The notes under the pieces are model-generated. The model saw only the letters and a list, made by a program, of their open reading frames with translations, was not told the DNA's origin and made no database searches. This document shows, piece by piece, positions 55,101 to 63,424 of a DNA stretch of 64,000 nucleotides. A program made the translations under genes and the position numbers. Origin of the DNA: Bacteroidales bacterium (GTDB taxonomy: Bacteria; Bacteroidota; Bacteroidia; Bacteroidales; VadinHA17); assembly GCA_021371855.1 (NCBI GenBank), contig JAJFVL010000068.1:1-64000 (forward strand), written 5' to 3'. Position 1 is the stretch's first letter; every line of letters begins with the position of its first letter.

Positions 55101-56387
55101 TTAATAAATTCTGCGGTCAAGAACGTGACGCACAATGATGTTATAGTTTTTGTACTCCGATTTCATTATTTTGACAAGGGCTTTAACCCCCTCTTCTCCC
55201 ATATTTTCTATAGCTTTGGTTGCTTCAATCTGTAACTGAACATCATCCTCCTTGTCCAACACAAGTTTCAGAAATCCAATCATTGAAACATCCGGCATTT
55301 TTCCCATCGATCTGACTATCTCAAGGCAAATATTATAGTCCTGGCTTTTATACATGTGTTTCAATGTTTCAAGTGTTGATGACATGCCGAGATCTCCAAC
55401 AACCTGAACTGCAAGACATCTTACTGAAGGCGATGGGTGTAAGAGTGCTGTCTTAATCTCTTCTTCCGGCACAGATTGTCTGAATTCTCTTATCATGCGA
55501 AGGGCAAACATGACCACCGTATCATTTTTAGATGTAAGCCACAATTTAAATTGAGGTACCTCGATTTTATGATGAACAATCAGGTCATGAAGGGTAATCT
55601 GTTCCCACAAGGAAAAAGGTCGTGTCAAATGTGAAAGAAATCCGAACTGATCATTATCACTAAGCCTTACCAGGGCTATCTGAGCTTCCATACGGAGTAT
55701 TTCATTCTTTGAGTTAAGGGTCTCATAAATGGCATCATTAGCATCCTTTACATTCATAAATGCAAGTTCCCGGAAGCCTTTTATCTTAATATGCCATTTT
55801 TTACTGTAAGCCCTTGAAACCGAGTCCTTATCGAGATTGAGGTGCTTATACAGACTAACAAGTTTTTCCCCGGTATCACCTTTAAGATTGATGCTTACGT
55901 CGATGATCTGGTCAATCAGAAGCTGCCTTCTGTATGAATCCGATGCAATTGACAGCAATTCTTCAGGTTTGGTCTCTCCAAACAGATAATCAATAATGAG
56001 ACCCTGGTATTTCTCCATAAGATATTGTCGGAGTTTTTCCTGCTTCTCCATACTTGTCCTGTTCAAGAGAATAATTATTAAAAGAATAATCATTGTTACA
56101 ATGGACAAAGAAATTACCAGGAGCAATGCATTAACCAAGGCAAATGATCTTCCAAAATATGTAACTTGTCTTAACCATGGACTATCACCTCTGAAGACCA
56201 GAAATTTCCGGACAGTAGCCTTTGCCTTATAATTTATATTGATCGTATCATTGGCAACTATTGCATCGTTGCTTTTCGATTGTATGGTGTCAGCCATTAA
56301 AATGTCTGTCTTCTTTTCATGAAAAGAAACAGCACTGTCAAAAGAAGTCAGAGAAAGAAATAATATTAACAGTAGACTATTTCTCAT
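55101..56387 (-). CDS. HEAT-repeat membrane protein of the polysaccharide operon
   Basis: A 428-residue protein. A signal segment (1-22) and one membrane segment (about 83-108, SFALVNALLLVISLSIVTMI) are followed by a cytoplasmic helical domain (about 110-428). The end of this domain is clear HEAT repeats (LTKSNDTVVMFALRMIREF, then HPSPSVRCLAVQVVGDLG and DVQLQIEATKAIENMGEEG). The TAATG overlap with the YaiO-type gene couples their translation. It lies between an outer-membrane barrel and the synthase, so it may scaffold the complex across the inner membrane; no enzyme motif is visible. Confidence 0.82.
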   Translation of the reverse strand: MRNSLLLILFLSLTSFDSAVSFHEKKTDILMADTIQSKSNDAIVANDTININYKAKATVRKFLVFRGDSPWLRQVTYFGRSFALVNALLLVISLSIVTMIILLIIILLNRTSMEKQEKLRQYLMEKYQGLIIDYLFGETKPEELLSIASDSYRRQLLIDQIIDVSINLKGDTGEKLVSLYKHLNLDKDSVSRAYSKKWHIKIKGFRELAFMNVKDANDAIYETLNSKNEILRMEAQIALVRLSDNDQFGFLSHLTRPFSLWEQITLHDLIVHHKIEVPQFKLWLTSKNDTVVMFALRMIREFRQSVPEEEIKTALLHPSPSVRCLAVQVVGDLGMSSTLETLKHMYKSQDYNICLEIVRSMGKMPDVSMIGFLKLVLDKEDDVQLQIEATKAIENMGEEGVKALVKIMKSEYKNYNIIVRHVLDRRIY

Positions 56388-57466
56388 TATTTCTTTTTTA
56401 TAGCATAAATAATACTGACACCTCCATCAAACCTGTTCCGCCACAATGATTCCGCGTACTCTTCAATGGAATAACCGGTTGAAATCCGCACTGTTATCCC
56501 GGGAGTCAGCAATCCGTTGTAAGCAATACGGATCCCGTTTGCACTCAGACGCATAAGGTCAGCCTGTATATCAAATGGTTCATCAGGGGCGGTTCCGGTA
56601 CTGAGTGTTGCCTGCAGCCAATTATTGTCATTAAAATAGCGCCGGGCATTAAAATATCCGGAGGTTGTGGGGCCATTGTCCTTAAAATAGACAAATCCTT
56701 TTACTGAAAGCCAATATTTCCCAAGGTACTTTTCCAAAGATGTTCCTGCAATAAATATGTTACGATCGAAGTAATAATATTTCATTCCAGCTGAAATGCT
56801 CCAACCTTCAGGAAGAACCTGCCAAATTTCAACCGCAGCTTTATGTCCGGGGAAATACTTCCCCGGGCTGAAAGCATAATTAAGATAAGCATAATTCTTC
56901 TCTGAAAGCCTGGGATAAGCTTCAGCTTCAACCTGGAATTCTATTGCGGAAGCCGGAGCCGGTTCCCCAATAATAATTTTTCCTGTATTCAGGGTAGCGG
57001 ATGCAGGGCCCCAATCAAATCTGTGTCCCATACCGGTTTTAAAGAGTTGCCAGAAACGGGTATAAGGCTCCCTGAAATAGTCAAATGAATAGTCAGCACG
57101 GAGATCTGTCAACACCGGAGTGTTATCTTTTGACCAAAGAAGAATATCGTTCTTAGCAGACAGCGCATCAGCATTGTCAGGTTCTATTTTAAGCAGAGTA
57201 TCCAGCACAGCGGTTGCATTCTTATAATCATGCTGCCATGCCAGTATCCGGCCAAGAAGTACCCGGGCATCACCATATAAAGGGAAAGCATTTACCAGTT
57301 TCCTTGCATCAGTTGCAGCAGAAGCATAGTCGCCCTCAAATGCCACCGTTCTTATCCGAAGATACTCAGCTTCCGGATCAGTAATTTCCTGTGAAAAGAC
57401 CAAAAGCGGTTTTAGGAGCCCGGATAGAATAAATCCCAGGACAAACAGAAAAAGATATTTGTTCAT
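56387..57466 (-). CDS. YaiO-like outer-membrane barrel protein with TPR region
   Basis: A 359-residue protein with a signal peptide (MNKYLFLFVLGFILSGLLKP). TPR-type helices lie at about 30-110 (YLRIRTVAFEGDYASAATDA, ARVLLGRILAWQHDYKNATA). A beta-barrel of YaiO type follows (about 125-359, many aromatic strands). Barrel proteins with N-terminal TPRs serve as exit ports for exopolysaccharides in PgaA-like systems, so a similar job is inferred. It is second of the operon, 3 nt after the response regulator stop, and overlaps the HEAT gene by one base. Confidence 0.8.
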   Translation of the reverse strand: MNKYLFLFVLGFILSGLLKPLLVFSQEITDPEAEYLRIRTVAFEGDYASAATDARKLVNAFPLYGDARVLLGRILAWQHDYKNATAVLDTLLKIEPDNADALSAKNDILLWSKDNTPVLTDLRADYSFDYFREPYTRFWQLFKTGMGHRFDWGPASATLNTGKIIIGEPAPASAIEFQVEAEAYPRLSEKNYAYLNYAFSPGKYFPGHKAAVEIWQVLPEGWSISAGMKYYYFDRNIFIAGTSLEKYLGKYWLSVKGFVYFKDNGPTTSGYFNARRYFNDNNWLQATLSTGTAPDEPFDIQADLMRLSANGIRIAYNGLLTPGITVRISTGYSIEEYAESLWRNRFDGGVSIIYAIKKK

Positions 57467-57469
57467 ATT

Positions 57470-57829
57470 TTATGTTTTGAGAATGGATCCTATTTTCTGC
57501 AAAAGATCCATAGGATTAAATGGTTTTGTAATATAGCCATCTATTCCCAGTTCTCCTGCCTGTTGTTGCATATGAGGTTCACTGAATGCTGTTACAACAA
57601 GCACCGGTGTTTTCAGTTTCAGATCAGACCGAAGATATTTAATTAATTCCAACCCGCTAAAATAAGGAAGATGAATATCTACGATGATCATGTCATAAAC
57701 GGTATTCTGCAAAAAGGTCAAAGCTTTGTTTCCGTCTTCAGCAGAGTCGACTTCAAATCCATCTCTTTCAAGAACGACTGAAAGAGTCTTCATGGCCAGT
57801 TTATTATCTTCGCAAATAAGGATTCTCAT
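57470..57829 (-). CDS. single-domain response regulator
   Basis: A 119-residue receiver domain without an output domain. The phospho-acceptor is Asp51 (IIVDIHLP); Glu7/Asp8, Thr80 (LVVTAF) and Lys102 (TKPF) complete the site. As first gene of the response regulator / YaiO / HEAT / GT2 unit it probably controls polymer production by protein-protein contact rather than by DNA binding. The partner kinase is not in the window. Confidence 0.9.
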   Translation of the reverse strand: MRILICEDNKLAMKTLSVVLERDGFEVDSAEDGNKALTFLQNTVYDMIIVDIHLPYFSGLELIKYLRSDLKLKTPVLVVTAFSEPHMQQQAGELGIDGYITKPFNPMDLLQKIGSILKT

Positions 57830-57968
57830 CTTAAAATCGGCAAGATTACGGATTGTTATCTGAATGATAAACTCAACCCGCGGTCAGAATTAGTTTGTAA
57901 AATTAGTGATTATTATCAGTCCGCCAAATGAAAAATTTTTCAGTAGTCCGTGGTGAAAAAGTTGTCCT

Positions 57969-58412
57969 TTAAATTATTTGTAACAGATACAGGGCAATAA
58001 TAACTAGTATTGTGATAGCAGAGACCCCTATCGGGAACCACACAGGTGCTATCCATGGTTTTGGAATGAGGAACAGAACATCAATGGTTGAAAGCCTGGG
58101 AGGCCATTTTATCAGGATATACAATGACACATAGTAGAAAAGATCCCAGAAAGCAAATGTCCAGAGGAACAGAATCCCTTTTTCGATCGAGGTTACACCT
58201 GAAAGATACGCTATGACCAGCAGCATTATTATCGTAGCGGCTTCCCTGGTCATCTCTATATACATATATTTTTTAGAGAATTTTTCAATTGATTCTTTGT
58301 TCGACTCAGAATCAAGCATCCCGAGGACTTGTCTTAAATAGACAACCACCACTCCTTCTAAATGACCCATTGCTATCCCGAACAAAGCAAGGAGAAAAAG
58401 CTTCATCAGCAT
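57969..58412 (-). CDS. small polytopic membrane protein, unknown function
   Basis: A 147-residue protein with about four membrane segments (about 1-28, 52-72, 78-100, 122-146). A charged loop (SESNKESIEKFSKKYMYIEM) links the first two. No family is recognised. It lies 139 nt upstream of the response regulator and 55 nt after the phosphatase gene, all on the minus strand. MLMKLF allows a second start at 58406. Confidence 0.6.
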   Translation of the reverse strand: MLMKLFLLALFGIAMGHLEGVVVVYLRQVLGMLDSESNKESIEKFSKKYMYIEMTREAATIIMLLVIAYLSGVTSIEKGILFLWTFAFWDLFYYVSLYILIKWPPRLSTIDVLFLIPKPWIAPVWFPIGVSAITILVIIALYLLQII

Positions 58413-58467
58413 ATTATTTCCGTTGATTTATTTAAAAGTATAAAAAATCCAGCCTATTGAATGAAAA

Positions 58468-59235
58468 TCAATCAACTAAGACATTCTTTTTCAATTCTGG
58501 CAAACGGGATAAATCAAAACCTGTATCCCCGAGATAAGCTTCAATACCGCCATAGTGATCTGTAATCCTGTCAAGGACCGATTCAATATTCCGTTGCCTT
58601 ACAGTAACGGCAAACATCATCATCCGTGGAGGTAAAAGGCCGAGAGTAAGAATCTTTTTCTTCAGAAACATCTTTTCAAATGCAGGCCGGAGTGCCTCAT
58701 TTGACTTCATAAAGTCTTCTATAATTAATTGTCTGCCGGTTCCCAGCACACTAAGTAACAAGGCACAGATTATTCCGGTTCTATCCTTTCCGACATGACA
58801 ATGGATCAGAACAGGGTATCGTTCCCGGGAGAGCAAAACTTCCATAACCTGTCTGAACAAAGGCTGAGCAGCATCAAGTATATCAAGATATAAAGAATTG
58901 GAGATATCGGCTATAGCTGTTTCAGAATTCTTTTTGTTTATATAAGGTTTAAATCTCTCCCGTGTGATTTGCTGAAAATCGAGAGGCAGAGATAAGTGGT
59001 CGATATGATCAAAGGATTTTTGTCCATTATACTCATGCGGAGCTCGTAAATCGACTATGGTTCTGATGTTTAAAAGTTGAAATTTTTGTATTTCCGGTTT
59101 AATCAAAGCGTCAGGATTAGCTGACCTGAATATGATTCCTTTTTTTATTTTCTTCCCCCCTTCAGCAGCAATTCCGCCAAGATCCCTGAAATTGGGAACA
59201 GATTTAAAGTTAATATCTATCGTGTCTTCTTTCAT
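58468..59235 (-). CDS. tyrosine-protein phosphatase (Y_phosphatase3-like)
   Basis: A 255-residue protein of the dual-specificity/tyrosine phosphatase group seen in many bacteria. The N-terminus has NFRDLGG (15-21) and IIFRSANPD; the catalytic P-loop is H145-C-H-V-G-K-D-R-T-G154, with nucleophile Cys146 and Arg152. VDLRAPHEYNGQ (61-72) is the usual general-acid-side segment. Cytoplasmic, no signal peptide. It is 36 nt from the isomerase-like gene stop and may share its transcript. The natural substrate is unknown. Confidence 0.88.
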   Translation of the reverse strand: MKEDTIDINFKSVPNFRDLGGIAAEGGKKIKKGIIFRSANPDALIKPEIQKFQLLNIRTIVDLRAPHEYNGQKSFDHIDHLSLPLDFQQITRERFKPYINKKNSETAIADISNSLYLDILDAAQPLFRQVMEVLLSRERYPVLIHCHVGKDRTGIICALLLSVLGTGRQLIIEDFMKSNEALRPAFEKMFLKKKILTLGLLPPRMMMFAVTVRQRNIESVLDRITDHYGGIEAYLGDTGFDLSRLPELKKNVLVD

Positions 59236-59271
59236 CTTTATAACGCTTATTGACAGGCAAAAAGTGCCTTG

Positions 59272-60696
59272 TCAGCAGATTCTGAGAAATTCCATGTTGA
59301 GAAGTCGGGCTAATTTTTTTACGGCGGAAGCTTTATTTCCAACACCTATAGAGCAATGGTGTGAGGGTCCTGCTTCAGACCATCTGTTTATAAATTCTCT
59401 GGCAGGAACAGAGAATTTGTACCTGCTGTTAGTGTTCCCAATCTGTAAAGTGGGACCCGGAACCGACTCGCCTTCAGCGGTGAGCAGGGTTATCTTCCCA
59501 TCCCCGCCCTGGCATACTGAAAGAAGGGTAACCGGGCCATTTGCAACTTTCATCTGAATCGATAATCCTTTCCCCGGTTTACCGTGGAAAACAGGAAGAG
59601 GCACCAAACCGACTTTACCATCTGCGATCCTGAAATGTGCAGGTCCGTCATGACCCAGGAGTATAATGTCATCGTTAAAGTCCATCCCGTAAAATTCAGA
59701 AAACGACCCCCCGGACTGGAATGAATCCATTATCTTCATTGCCAGAACATTCTTTATTTCGCACTCTCCTGCAACAGGTATGTTCTGGCCCGTAAGAATT
59801 GTCATGCCGGGTATTAATGTCGTCACAATATGCTCATAAGCGCTGTCACCTTCTCCTTCATAATAATAAGCCAGCGAACCCAGTTTAAACTTTTCAACAA
59901 GCTTGTCAAGTGCAACGGCGGTTCTGGCTGAATTCAGAATATCTTCTCCGGAGCATTCGGGAGAAACATCAAACCAGTTATGGAACTGCTTTGTTTTCAT
60001 GTTTATCTCATCTCCTGTCACCTTTTCCGAAAGGCTTTTAAGTACTCCGAATTCCACCAATTCAAAATGACATCCGAATGCGGCGGCAAGCATAGTGATA
60101 TCGCTGTAAACATCAAGCATACCGTTATAGTAATGACCCATCACCCCCACCCTGCAATCCTTCATGACATTCATCACAAAGCAGGCATCGATCCACTCTT
60201 TAATTTCATTCCAAACATATTCCTCTTCGAGATACCCGGTAACAAGGTGGTACTTAATCCCAGCCCTGTTAAAAACACCAGCCAGCTCAGGAGCCACACA
60301 ACTCTGGCAATACGACAGCCATTCACCGGTCATCTTGCCACGGTCACCCATGGAATTGAATGTTTTATAATCGATAGCTTCTGTTGGCTGAAGGTTCAGT
60401 ACAATTACAGGGCAACTGATCCGCTGAATCAATGGTAAGACATTATGCGATAAAGCATATGTTGAAATATTCAGGAAAACAAGTTCGACTCCGTTCTTAC
60501 GGAACAAATCTGCTGCCTCTGTTGCTTTTCCGGGATTATCAACCATACCGGCATCAACTACTTCAGTACCGTATTCTTCCAACCGGTCTTTTATCCTGAG
60601 CTGAAAAGATTTCAATTTATCAAGTAATCCATCGAACTGAGACCAATATGTATCAAGCCCTATTCCAAAAAGTCCGATTCTAACTTTTTTCCCCAT
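59272..60696 (-). CDS. L-arabinose/L-fucose isomerase-like protein
   Basis: A 474-residue cytoplasmic enzyme resembling L-arabinose isomerase (usual length near 500). The metal-binding set can be traced: Glu280 (YYYEG), Glu311 (AGECEIKN), His349 (LLGHDGP) and His446 (PSHHCSIG), matching Glu306, Glu333, His350 and His450 of E. coli AraA in order. An aldose-ketose isomerisation is therefore expected, but sequence divergence leaves the sugar open. It sits outside any arabinose operon, next to a phosphatase, so it may belong to a little-studied branch. A promoter lies 50 nt upstream. Confidence 0.82.
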   Translation of the reverse strand: MGKKVRIGLFGIGLDTYWSQFDGLLDKLKSFQLRIKDRLEEYGTEVVDAGMVDNPGKATEAADLFRKNGVELVFLNISTYALSHNVLPLIQRISCPVIVLNLQPTEAIDYKTFNSMGDRGKMTGEWLSYCQSCVAPELAGVFNRAGIKYHLVTGYLEEEYVWNEIKEWIDACFVMNVMKDCRVGVMGHYYNGMLDVYSDITMLAAAFGCHFELVEFGVLKSLSEKVTGDEINMKTKQFHNWFDVSPECSGEDILNSARTAVALDKLVEKFKLGSLAYYYEGEGDSAYEHIVTTLIPGMTILTGQNIPVAGECEIKNVLAMKIMDSFQSGGSFSEFYGMDFNDDIILLGHDGPAHFRIADGKVGLVPLPVFHGKPGKGLSIQMKVANGPVTLLSVCQGGDGKITLLTAEGESVPGPTLQIGNTNSRYKFSVPAREFINRWSEAGPSHHCSIGVGNKASAVKKLARLLNMEFLRIC

Positions 60697-60745
60697 TGTT
60701 TCTTAGCCTGTTAGTTTTATAAAATTTTTGCAAGAAATAGTAACT

Positions 60746-60778
60746 CAAATTTACGACGATTTCATAATTTGGTCTCAA
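60746..60778 (-). promoter_or_regulatory. promoter of the isomerase-like gene
   Basis: TAAATTTG (60753-60746 on the minus strand) matches TAnnTTTG, with TTG (60778-60776) 22 nt upstream. The start codon at 60696 is 50 nt downstream. Confidence 0.45.
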
Positions 60779-60801
60779 TTAATGAATTAATATTTTATTA
60801 G

Positions 60802-60809
60802 TATTTTTG
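60802..60809 (+). promoter_or_regulatory. -7 promoter box of crcB
   Basis: TATTTTTG on the plus strand matches TAnnTTTG. Predicted transcription start is about 60816, leaving a structured leader of about 88 nt before the crcB ATG. No good -33 box. Confidence 0.4.
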
Positions 60810-60870
60810 ATAAGCCTACGGAGTAAGTCCGTAACCGCCTTAAAAAACGGGTAACCTCTGCATAGCTATT
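60810..60870 (+). promoter_or_regulatory. structured crcB leader, possible degenerate fluoride riboswitch
   Basis: The leader has the hairpin TACGGA-GTAAG-TCCGTA (60817-60833) directly followed by the motif TAACCGCC (60832-60839), which is a conserved part of fluoride (crcB-motif) riboswitches. It is followed by an A-rich loop, CGGG and CCTCTGCATAG. The expected 5' GATGG segment and the matching closing strand are not clear, so the fit is partial and the call is tentative. Confidence 0.25.
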
Positions 60871-60903
60871 TGAAATTCTGTGAATTAATCTATTCAGCGT
60901 TTT

Positions 60904-61281
60904 ATGATCAAAACATTACTATTGATAGGTACGGGAGGATTTCTTGGAAGTGTATCCAGATTTCTGGCATCACGTTTTGTACAAAACAACATCTGTTCAG
61001 CGTTCCCTTTCGGGACATTTTTTGTAAATATCACCGGGTGCCTGCTTATAGGGATAATATATGGTATTTCAGAACGAAGTTCCCTGTTAACTTATGAATG
61101 GAAGATGTTTCTTGCTGTTGGATTTTGCGGAGGATTCACGACATTTTCAACATTTGCGAATGAAAATCTCGCCTTGTTGAAAGACGGAGCCTACTTTCAT
61201 TTCTTGTTATATAGCGGATCCACTGTTTTTCTTGGGATCCTGGCGACTTTTTTGGGAGTTTTACTAACTAAAATATTCTGA
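60904..61281 (+). CDS. crcB: fluoride channel/exporter CrcB (Fluc)
   Basis: A 125-residue four-helix membrane protein that works as a dual-topology dimer and lets fluoride leave the cell. Family landmarks: GTGGFLGSVSRFLAS (near 10-24), FGTFFVNITGCLLIGI (near 39-54; Asn in the pore) and GFCGGFTTFSTFANE (near 76-90; Phe and Thr/Ser pore residues). It is followed after 4 nt by a DUF190 gene, a common pairing. Its leader contains a hairpin plus TAACCGCC that may be a fluoride switch. Confidence 0.94.
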   Translation: MIKTLLLIGTGGFLGSVSRFLASRFVQNNICSAFPFGTFFVNITGCLLIGIIYGISERSSLLTYEWKMFLAVGFCGGFTTFSTFANENLALLKDGAYFHFLLYSGSTVFLGILATFLGVLLTKIF

Positions 61282-61285
61282 CAAA

Positions 61286-61639
61286 ATGAATACAGGTGAT
61301 AAAGCCAAACGGTTGAGAATTTATATCAGTTCAACTGATAAGATTGAACATACCCCTCTTTATGAAGTCATAGTGTTTGCTGCCAAAGGCAACGGTATAA
61401 CGGGAGCCTCGGTTTTCAGAGGTATTATGGGTTTCGGTGCCAGCAGTGAGGTTTACAGCAACAAAATATGGGAGATAACTGAAAAAGTTCCTCTGATTGT
61501 CGAGATCATTGATGAACCTGATAAAATAGATTCGTTTTATAAGACGATCGGGCCATATTTTGAAAAAGCCGGGAAAGGCCATATTGTCACAGTGGATGAA
61601 ACTACAGTGTTAATCCACAAACGCGGAGTTAAAAAATAG
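61286..61639 (+). CDS. DUF190-family protein, partner of CrcB
   Basis: A 117-residue soluble protein of the DUF190 family (alpha/beta fold like PII-type proteins). Typical strings are IYISSTDKIEHTPLYEVIV, KGNGITGASVFRGIMGFG and PLIVEIIDEPDKIDSF. It is encoded immediately after crcB, as in many genomes, and probably modulates fluoride resistance; the biochemical role is not known. Confidence 0.9.
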   Translation: MNTGDKAKRLRIYISSTDKIEHTPLYEVIVFAAKGNGITGASVFRGIMGFGASSEVYSNKIWEITEKVPLIVEIIDEPDKIDSFYKTIGPYFEKAGKGHIVTVDETTVLIHKRGVKK

Positions 61640-61700
61640 TGTGGGAAAATGATCTTTGCCATATAAAATTTAATGAACTGACACATTAAGATATAAATAT

Positions 61701-62801
61701 ATGAATTCAAGGGAAAGGGTATTTAAAGCATTCCGGAAAATTGAAGGTAATCCTGACCGGGTACCAATCCAGTTTGATCTATGCAGGCAGCATACAGAAT
61801 CATTCGGGAAAAAACTTGGAATAAAACCTGATTATGCACTTTCATATTACGAGGATCTGACCTACAGGATCTCAGCTAACGAGATCAGGACCAGGATGGG
61901 AAGTGATGTGGTAGTTGTGGGAGGCACAGTACCTTTTGGGTATACGCCGGAAATTGTCCGCAATGATATCACGAAAAACGAATTCGGGATGCATATGAAA
62001 CCCACATCCCTCTATGTAGAAGTTGTACAATGCCCCCTTGAAAATGCCACTACTGCCGGTGATATAGAGGATTATTCTTTCCCCGATGCTTATGCAAATG
62101 GCAGGTTCGAAAAAGCCAAAAGAGATATAGAAAGATACGGTAAAGATTATTTTGTTGTCGGAGATGTTGAGATTTCGCTTTTTGAGTTAGCCTGGCATCT
62201 GACCGGGCTTGAAAAATATATGATAGGAATGATGTGTGATGAACCATGGCTTAACATACTTAATGATCGTGTTGAAGAATGGAGTACGGGGCTTGCCGTG
62301 CAATTGGTAAAAGCCGGCGTGGATGCTATCTGGTTCGGTGAAGACCTGGGAAGCCAGACCTCAACCCTCATTTCCCCGGATGACTGGAGGATAAGGTTTA
62401 AACCGCGCCACAAAAGGATGATAGAACGTCTGCGGAAAGAGAATCCTGAAATAATAATTATCATGCATTCCGACGGAGCCGTTGCCCCGTTAATTGATGA
62501 TTTTATTGAGATCGGGGTTGATGTCTATAATCCGGTACAACCCAATGTATCTGGTTCCGATCCGCAGGAACTGAAAGACAAATATGGTGAACGGATAAGC
62601 TTTTTCGGCGGAATTGATCAGCAGCAGCTTCTACCTTCGGGTGATATCAGAATGATCCGTTCCGAAATAAAGGAGAGGATCGGTATTCTCGGGAAAAACA
62701 GGGGATATCTTCTGGCCCCCGCTCATATTCTGCAACCCGATGTTTCGACGGATACAATAGAAGCGATGATACAGGCAGCAAAAGAATTCGGAAATTATTA
62801 A
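61701..62801 (+). CDS. uroporphyrinogen-decarboxylase-family protein (methyltransferase-like)
   Basis: A 366-residue TIM-barrel protein of the URO-D/MtaA group. It has RVPIQFDLCRQHTESFGKKL at the N-terminus, EDLGSQTSTLISPDDWR (near 214-230), IIIIMHSDGAVAPLIDDFI (near 249-267) and FFGGIDQQQLLPSG (near 299-312). Members of this branch act more often as methyltransferases or on small aromatic or corrinoid substrates than as haem-synthesis decarboxylases. No partner corrinoid protein lies next to it, so the reaction is open. It stands alone, 61 nt after DUF190. Confidence 0.85.
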   Translation: MNSRERVFKAFRKIEGNPDRVPIQFDLCRQHTESFGKKLGIKPDYALSYYEDLTYRISANEIRTRMGSDVVVVGGTVPFGYTPEIVRNDITKNEFGMHMKPTSLYVEVVQCPLENATTAGDIEDYSFPDAYANGRFEKAKRDIERYGKDYFVVGDVEISLFELAWHLTGLEKYMIGMMCDEPWLNILNDRVEEWSTGLAVQLVKAGVDAIWFGEDLGSQTSTLISPDDWRIRFKPRHKRMIERLRKENPEIIIIMHSDGAVAPLIDDFIEIGVDVYNPVQPNVSGSDPQELKDKYGERISFFGGIDQQQLLPSGDIRMIRSEIKERIGILGKNRGYLLAPAHILQPDVSTDTIEAMIQAAKEFGNY

Positions 62802-62803
62802 CT

Positions 62804-62896
62804 CTACTGCTTCTTTAAGAATTCTGCAGCATTCACTGGTGAATCAATAACAAAGTAAGCAGATGCCAGTTTAATCGATTTTAACTTTTTTGACAT
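62804..62896 (-). CDS. possible 30-residue ORF
   Basis: A minus-strand ATG-to-stop frame (MSKKLKSIKLASAYFVIDSP, then VNAAEFLKKQ) fills the gap between the small lipoprotein gene and the end of the URO-D-family gene. It starts 9 nt after the lipoprotein stop. There is no homology I can name; length and position alone do not prove translation. Confidence 0.2.
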   Translation of the reverse strand: MSKKLKSIKLASAYFVIDSPVNAAEFLKKQ

Positions 62897-62905
62897 CTGT
62901 GTGGT

Positions 62906-63088
62906 TTATCTTTTATTTTCTTTTTCACACGGACAGGGAATCGATTTCAGCCTTCTATGCTTATTTTGAGTTGCACAACTGCTTGCAACAAACAAAGCAA
63001 CAAGTAATATAATGAAAAATCTGGGACAAATGCTTCCGAAGTTGTGAAAGATCAGCTTTTGTTGCCGGGTTATTGGTTTCTTAATCAT
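62906..63088 (-). CDS. small Cys-rich lipoprotein-like protein
   Basis: A 60-residue frame (MIKKPITRQQKLIFHNFGSI then CPRFFIILLVALFVASSC). The hydrophobic stretch (about 24-38) ends in VASSC, an acceptable lipobox, and the short mature part is basic with two Cys close together (KSIPCPCEKENKR). Small lipoprotein-like peptides of this type occur in Bacteroidota. An N-region of 22 residues is long for a signal peptide, so the true start may be later. The next gene is on the opposite strand. Confidence 0.45.
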   Translation of the reverse strand: MIKKPITRQQKLIFHNFGSICPRFFIILLVALFVASSCATQNKHRRLKSIPCPCEKENKR

Positions 63089-63197
63089 CAGTCAAAATAA
63101 ATCAGTAAATAAAATTGAAGTTCTGTGATCTTTTCAGGTTGCACAAAAATAGAATAATCTTTTCAAATACAATTCTTTGGGTTGAGGAATCCAGTGG

Positions 63198-63380
63198 TTA
63201 AGTCTTGTTGTTACTAACTGTAAGGTTTACAAGTGCAACAGCTGCAGATCTCTCATCTCCTGTTTTTTTTACAATCGCAAGCGACATAAGAGTATATTCC
63301 GGGATTTTCTTTATATTCAGGTCGCCGAATCTAAATGTACTCCGTTGGTTTATATTTGTGTTATAGTAATCCGGGTCAGG
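63198..63380 (-). pseudogene. unidentified coding-like fragment
   Basis: A 60-codon minus-strand frame lies between two stops without an N-terminal start. It reads FRFGDLNIKKIPEYTLMSLA, then IVKKTGDERSAAVALVNLTV and a short polar end. The composition looks protein-like rather than random, so it may be the tail of a lost gene or a small ORF starting at the internal Met. No family is recognised. It occupies most of the 336-nt gap upstream of the dCMP deaminase gene. Confidence 0.25.
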
Positions 63381-63407
63381 TTATTAAAATAATTTGCGTT
63401 TAATAGT

Positions 63408-63415
63408 TATCTTTG
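63408..63415 (+). promoter_or_regulatory. -7 promoter box of the dCMP deaminase gene
   Basis: TATCTTTG matches TAnnTTTG. A second similar box, TATATTTG, lies at 63351-63358. With the downstream box, transcription would start near 63421, leaving an almost leaderless ATG 63425 or a 30-nt leader before ATG 63452. Confidence 0.4.
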
Positions 63416-63424
63416 TGCGCTTTT

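Noticed and set aside
59980..60438. 152-codon plus-strand frame inside the isomerase-like gene
   Set aside because: Antisense shadow of a conserved enzyme; no signal of independent coding.
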